Source of the DNA: Zygnema cylindricum
Taxonomy: Eukaryota; Streptophyta; Zygnematophyceae; Zygnematales; Zygnemataceae
Assembly: GCA_037447655.1 (NCBI GenBank)
Contig: JBBHKE010002671.1
Span: forward strand, 62,001-126,000
DNA length: 64,000 nucleotides
Direction of reading: 5' to 3'
The notes under the pieces were generated by a model, which worked only from the letters and a program-made list of their open reading frames with translations, searched no databases and was not told where the DNA came from. A program made the translations under genes and the position numbers. Positions 62,408 to 64,000 of the stretch are shown piece after piece (position 1 is the first letter of the stretch; every line of letters begins with the position of its first letter).

Positions 62408-63278
62408 TCACTCATCCACGACATTAACTAGCTCATACTCAACAAGCGACAAATTGTTATCCTCTTTAACAGTGAAGTCAGCAGGACTTGTTGGCTCAAT
62501 GAGGCCCCATTTATCAACAGCCAGTCGCATGGAGCCCTTGAACATGTCAATCTTAGCATTACGGATAACAACTGTCGCTCCCGCAGCCAAAATATCAACT
62601 GCAGAACTCAAAAAAAAGAATTTAAAACAATACCAAAGTTAGTCTACACAACAATATGTTCGATTCTAGCTTCTTCCGATAGACTTGCAAAAGCTAAACA
62701 ACGATCTAGAGCATTATGATTATGCAACACCTTCAGTGGCATCGCACAATATTCCATTAACAGGTCATAAGAAATGAACGTCACAGCACTTAATATACCA
62801 GAGGGGCTGCTGTATCAAGTTCAAAAACAAGTCGGGGTGTGTATATAGAGTCACTCATAACAGGAAATCCATTCGAAGTTAACAATTAACAAGTTTGTGA
62901 AAACGGTTTGACTGCCTCTAGCATTTTTAATGAAGAAAAACAGCGAAGATCCGCAATGAAAAGCAGCCAAGCGGGTAGAAGAGACTTAAATAAAGCGATT
63001 CATTCCACTGATGTCCACTAAGATCCAGTAAGTCGCTGTGCATAATGACTTTGAAGCTTACCTTGCTCATTCCTTGCTGTGAAAACAACCACGCCTGTCT
63101 CGTCCCCTATGATGCACTCAGCAATGCGCAGCTGACGAGAATGAGTATGGTCAACTCTTGGACGCTGCATTACAAGTTTGGAGTTTACAACTTTTACTGT
63201 TAGATTATGACCCGAAGTTCCAGGACGAAGATCCTCCACTTTAATGAAGACAGGCTTTGTCAAGGGAGGTCGAGCCAT
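62408..63278 (-). CDS. OB-fold nucleic-acid-binding protein, SOSS-B-like
   Basis: Two exons, 63062-63278 and 62408-62598, joined in phase to give 135 residues. The sequence FIKVEDLRPGTSGHNLTVKV, then RIAECIIGDETGVVVFTARN, then ATVVIRNAKIDMFKGSMRLA and ADFTVKEDNNLSLVEYELVN is that of the small plant OB-fold family related to SOSS complex subunit B (single-stranded DNA-binding proteins of the DNA damage response). The cellular role of the plant members is poorly defined. The start at 63278 is chosen because homologues begin with a short MA-type leader before VFIKVEDLRPG; an in-frame upstream extension to 63350 is possible. The variable loop after the first strand (MQRPRVDHTHSRQL) is short. The protein looks intact. 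Confidence 0.92.
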
Positions 63279-64000
63279 TGTTTTTTCAGGAAAAAGAAAT
63301 GATCCGACTAAGTAACTACCTGACAGAAAGAGACGATTGGGAGCAAACAAATTTATGGCGGGCAGGCTTTACAGGAACACAGTATCTACTGGAACCCTAG
63401 GTCATAGTTTTAATGTGCGAAAATGTATTGAAAGTTTGAAACCCTATATGCGGCTATCATACTATTCGTATACTATTAAGTGAAAACTGAAAACTGAAAA
63501 GTGAAAACCTATTAAATACGCATATATTTTGGGGTCACCAGATATAAGGATTCCATTTTTTTCGCACTTTAGACCTACCCTACAGCCTACAAGGTGAAGC
63601 CCATGTAAGGTAGAAAATTATACCGACGAACAATCAATTTACATGTACCAAACACTTCACCTGGGAATCGTTTGTTCAACTTGTACGGTATCCGAATTCA
63701 CCGTTCTCGAAGCATCAACGTCAAAAGTTCGGCTAAAAAAGACAGCCGTCTATTATCTACTTCATGTAAGGTTTGAGCCGTCGATTACCGTGACTAAAGA
63801 TTAGGTGCCATTCGCTCGTTAAAGTTGCTATCTGACTACAGTACTGGCAATTCGGCGTTCCAAGCAGACACTTTTTGTGCACAGGGATAGAATTGTAGAT
63901 CAAATCAGAAAGTTTTTTTTTCCTTTTTGAAAGGTCAACGATTGGATCTCTTCGCTCAGATATTACGTCATCACTCGATGGTTGCCTACGCGAATATTCG
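63279..64000. other. upstream region of the OB-fold gene
   Basis: No gene seen. About 63403-63574 looks like a diverged family-H MITE (left CATAGTTTTAATGTGCGAAA, right TTTTTCGCACTTTAGACC) with a short GTGAAAACTGAAAACTGAAA microsatellite at about 63479-63506. It starts about 125 bp upstream of the chosen start codon. Confidence 0.4.

Overview
The window is nuclear DNA of a streptophyte (green plant lineage). The evidence is three intron-rich genes of plant type, Ty1/copia retrotransposons, very many short inverted-repeat elements, and long (GA)n/(CT)n tracts. I cannot name the species. The SSR and MITE density together with a LACS6/7-type gene would fit a non-seed plant or a charophyte alga, but that is inference.

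Layout. (1) 1-6962 (+): the 3' part of an unrecognised multi-exon gene, its introns carrying MITEs, a dead copia reverse transcriptase fragment and a 78-bp minisatellite. (2) 6963-12860: gene-poor DNA with CT/GA tracts, MITEs and a broken Lys/Glu-rich reading frame. (3) 12861-36848: a dense transposon block. Its core is a five-deep nest: a hAT-like element (15141-34571) split by a PIF/Harbinger-like element (15304-34158), split by copia element A (16513-33291), split by copia element D (20893-31536), split by copia element C (23808-28101). Target-site duplications (TSDs) support levels 1, 2, 3 and 5. A related element at 12861-13333 still shows the empty site for level 2. (4) 37395-40382 (+): a four-exon MPO1/DUF962-like gene. 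(5) 42255-58069 (-): a complete 23-exon peroxisomal long-chain acyl-CoA synthetase of LACS6/7 type, 701 codons, with both a PTS2-like N-terminus and a C-terminal SKL. Its intron 20 holds a purine tract of about 1 kb. (6) 62408-63278 (-): a two-exon OB-fold protein of the plant SOSS-B-like family.

Biology. The MPO1-like and LACS genes lie tail to tail and both concern fatty-acid breakdown: MPO1 proteins act in alpha-oxidation of 2-hydroxy fatty acids at the ER, and LACS6/7 activate fatty acids for peroxisomal beta-oxidation. I treat the adjacency as probable coincidence.

Most unusual signals. The three copia elements appear to use an internal fragment of initiator tRNA-Met as primer: the primer-binding site matches the anticodon arm, not the 3' CCA end. 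The LTR also carries the gag start codon, so the PBS is itself translated inside gag. All three LTR types further carry, at a similar place and on the strand opposite to the element, a tRNA-like pair of A-box and B-box motifs. Element C has lost almost all of pol yet keeps a 559-codon open frame. Three short-element families ending in CATAGTT all make 8-bp TSDs and may share one transposase source.
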